A stretch of DNA of 6,113 nucleotides from Gallionella sp. (GTDB lineage: Bacteria > Pseudomonadota > Gammaproteobacteria > Burkholderiales > Gallionellaceae). The notes under the pieces were generated by a model. It worked only from the letters and a program-made list of their open reading frames with translations. It did not search any database and had not been told where the DNA came from. The position numbers and the translations under genes were made by a program. Positions 4,200 to 6,113 of this stretch are shown piece by piece. Within the stretch, counting starts at the first letter, position 1; each line of letters begins with the position of its first letter. The stretch is from positions 1-6,113 of the forward strand of contig JANYHX010000072.1 of assembly GCA_025362155.1 (NCBI GenBank). Direction: 5' to 3'.

Positions 4200-6113
4200 T
4201 CAGCTTTGTTCGACCTGCCCGCGTAAAGCCTCGTACAACTGTGCCGGCCCAAGTAACACATCCTTCAAGCCGCTGCGCACACGCTCCGAATCCAGCGCCT
4301 GTTTACTCATCGTGCCATGTGCTGCGAGCGCGTCCATAATCGCATTCATGATTTCCTTGGCAAGATCGGGCGAATCGGCAAATTGTTTCTTGGTGCTGTT
4401 GGTTGCCTGTTGAATCAGAATGTTGGATTCCAGAAGCTTGCCCTTCAGCACGTTATTCACGTACACCAGCTTGTCATCGTCTGTGAGCTCGCCATCGAAC
4501 AGGTCATTCACCTTGGCGATGATTTCAACGAGATAGGCCTTTTGCTTTTGCTGCAACATGCCGCTACCCGCCTCTCCGAGTGGATCGAGTTTTGGATACT
4601 CTCCATTCGCGTTCAATGGCAAAGTTTGTTTGCCCAGATTTTTCAGGTGATGATGCGTCAGAATCACCTTGGATAAATCAATCTCTTCGCGCTCGCGCCC
4701 GAACTCCAACAGCGGCAGCAAACGTTTGAAGAACCAATAGCGCTTCTCAATCGCAGTATTGCCGTAATCGAATATCTGCGACAAGAACGCGTAGATGCGC
4801 TGGAACGCGCCCATGTCGGCCTTGAACAACACCAGCGCATCCAGTTCGTTCTGCGCCTCCTCTGCTGCCTTGGCATCATTGCGCGCCTTGGCAGTTTTCA
4901 ATTGTTCCCTTGCAATTTTATAGCGTTGCAGAATACGCGACGCCACGGGTTCCAATGCGCCAGCCAATTCGCTTTGCTTGGCGTTGGGGTTCATCTCCAC
5001 CGCCACCACGCGATCCACTTCAAAATCATCGTAGAAACCTGACGCATCCAACTTGCTGCGTAAGTCGTAAACCAGATGCGGGTCAGTGATATTGGAAAGT
5101 TCTGCCGTATCGTAATAAGCCTTGAATGCCGTCAGCACCTCTTCAGCATCATTTACAAAATCCACCACATAAGTCGCGTCCTTACCCGGATAGGCGCGGT
5201 TCAAGCGCGACAAAGTTTGCACCGCCTGGATACCGGCCAGCCGCTTGTCCACATACATGCCACACAGCAAAGGCTGGTCGAAGCCAGTCTGGAATTTGTT
5301 GGCAACCAGCAAGATTTGATATTCATCTGTTTTAAAAGCTTCGCGCATGTCACGTCCGCGCAAGTTTGGATTCATGGTCGCAGTGGTTTCGCTGAACGCA
5401 TCCGGCCCCGATTCCTTGTCGTTTACATCGCCGGAGAACGCCACCAGCGCGCCGATCTTATAGCCTTCCGACTGGATATATTTCTCGATTGCCAGCTTCC
5501 AGCGCACCGCTTCCAGTCGGCTGCTCACCACCACCATTGCCTTGGCGTGTCCGTTCAACAGCGGCGAAACGGTCTCGCGAAAATGCTCCACCACTACTTG
5601 CACCTTCTGGCTGATGTTGTACGGGTGCAGCTTCACCCAGCGCATGATGCCCTTCAGTGCCGCGCTGCGTTCCACCTCGGTGTCTTCCATTTCCTTGCCG
5701 TTGTGCGCCAGCTTGAACGCGGTTTTATACGGCGTGTAGTTCTGCAACACATCAAGAATGAAACCCTCTTCAATTGCCTGGCGCATTCCATACACATGAA
5801 ACGCCGCGGGGAGATTGTCGGCACTGGCAGGCAATTCTGGATGAGGGCGACGGCCAAACAGTTCCAGTGTCTTGGCCTTGGGTGTCGCAGTAAACGCGAC
5901 ATAGGTGATGCCGCTCTCGGCGGAACGCGCGGCCATTTGCGCGGCCAGTATGTCCTCGGTGGAGACTTCGCCGCCGTCGCTCAACTCCTGCCACTCCTGC
6001 GCACTCAACACCTGCTTGAGTTTGGCGGCGGCGTCTCCGGTCTGTGATGAATGCGCCTCATCGGCAATCACCGCAAAGCGTTTGCCCTGTGCGGCTGACA
6101 GTTCCTGCACCGC
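4200..6113 (-). CDS. hsdR: Type I restriction enzyme R subunit HsdR, C-terminal part (5'-truncated by window edge)
   Basis: HsdR is the ATP-dependent DNA translocase and endonuclease of type I restriction-modification, acting in a complex with HsdM and HsdS to cut unmodified foreign DNA. The visible 637 residues cover the helicase motor and C-terminal region. Counting from the window edge: DEAH (motif II, about 18-21) in VIADEAHSSQTG, FTATPK (motif III, about 74-79), a second RecA-like domain with VVVSSRLEAVRW (about 194-205), motif V in LVANKFQTGFDQP (about 269-281) and motif VI QTLSRLNRAYPG (about 299-310). A helical C-terminal part follows, ending ALRGQVEQS. The N-terminal PD-(D/E)XK nuclease and Walker A motif lie beyond the right edge, since the family is usually around 1000 residues. 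hsdM and hsdS are expected further right. No frameshift or internal stop is seen. Family assignment is very sure. Confidence 0.96.
   Translation of the reverse strand, partial: AVQELSAAQGKRFAVIADEAHSSQTGDAAAKLKQVLSAQEWQELSDGGEVSTEDILAAQMAARSAESGITYVAFTATPKAKTLELFGRRPHPELPASADNLPAAFHVYGMRQAIEEGFILDVLQNYTPYKTAFKLAHNGKEMEDTEVERSAALKGIMRWVKLHPYNISQKVQVVVEHFRETVSPLLNGHAKAMVVVSSRLEAVRWKLAIEKYIQSEGYKIGALVAFSGDVNDKESGPDAFSETTATMNPNLRGRDMREAFKTDEYQILLVANKFQTGFDQPLLCGMYVDKRLAGIQAVQTLSRLNRAYPGKDATYVVDFVNDAEEVLTAFKAYYDTAELSNITDPHLVYDLRSKLDASGFYDDFEVDRVVAVEMNPNAKQSELAGALEPVASRILQRYKIAREQLKTAKARNDAKAAEEAQNELDALVLFKADMGAFQRIYAFLSQIFDYGNTAIEKRYWFFKRLLPLLEFGREREEIDLSKVILTHHHLKNLGKQTLPLNANGEYPKLDPLGEAGSGMLQQKQKAYLVEIIAKVNDLFDGELTDDDKLVYVNNVLKGKLLESNILIQQATNSTKKQFADSPDLAKEIMNAIMDALAAHGTMSKQALDSERVRSGLKDVLLGPAQLYEALRGQVEQS

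Noticed and set aside
4005..4226. 73-codon plus-strand frame between dinD and hsdR
   Set aside because: TTG start with a distant Shine-Dalgarno-like sequence, no recognisable product, and it runs convergently into the hsdR 3' end. Kept only as a remark on the intergenic stretch.
5076..6047. Long 323-codon plus-strand frame opposite hsdR
   Set aside because: It lies entirely within the antisense of a clear HsdR coding region with conserved helicase motifs; its histidine-rich product is typical of a shadow frame.

Overview
The window looks like the edge of an accessory (island) region in a proteobacterial chromosome, most likely a betaproteobacterium of the Gallionellales/Nitrosomonadales type. 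Two things suggest this. The promoter in front of dinD carries a GAACG-AT-CGTTC palindrome, which I recall as the non-canonical LexA operator of that group rather than the usual CTGT-N8-ACAG. There is also a tRNA/tmRNA-like 3' end of the kind used as an integration site. The taxonomic call is inference.

Layout from left to right. Positions 1-681 (+) hold the C-terminal catalytic part of a tyrosine-recombinase integrase whose start lies outside the window. Positions 682-853 hold its non-coding tail, with inverted repeats and tandem 9-bp direct repeats (candidate integrase arm sites). Positions 835-854 look like a truncated tRNA/tmRNA 3' end including CCA, i.e. the attachment site, followed at once by a very strong hairpin terminator (854-896). 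Positions 897-1128 hold no gene but are full of hairpins and contain a diverged second copy of the site-plus-terminator region. From 1129 to the right edge every gene is on the minus strand. Read in the direction of transcription they are: the C-terminal two thirds of a type I restriction subunit HsdR (6113-4200, truncated by the window edge), a 420-bp gap with a near-ideal SOS-type promoter, dinD (3778-2936), and two tandem Bro-N-domain paralogues (2862-1993 and 1992-1129) that abut as TAA-ATG.

How the genes work together. HsdR is the translocase/endonuclease subunit of a type I restriction-modification system whose hsdM and hsdS should lie to the right. DinD and the two Bro-N proteins are related DNA-binding-type proteins often found in phages and next to restriction loci. 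Here the LexA-like promoter would make dinD, and probably the bro genes by read-through, respond to DNA damage.

The most striking observation is that all three genes (dinD and both bro genes) carry a long, nearly perfect DNA palindrome inside the coding sequence, at the corresponding place in the N-terminal domain. The palindromes are 25-30 nt long, with arms of 11-14 bp and centres of 1-5 nt. The three sequences are unrelated, but in the two bro paralogues the symmetry axis falls on exactly the same codon. A conserved symmetric position with a different sequence in each gene suggests selection on the DNA or RNA palindrome itself, for example a self-encoded operator, an mRNA hairpin or a recombination site, rather than on the protein alone. 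A further clue to history is a 26-bp repeat (24/26 identical) carrying the ribosome binding site and start codon of the upstream bro gene. It recurs in front of dinD, so that dinD sits between two direct copies of a bro-type start.
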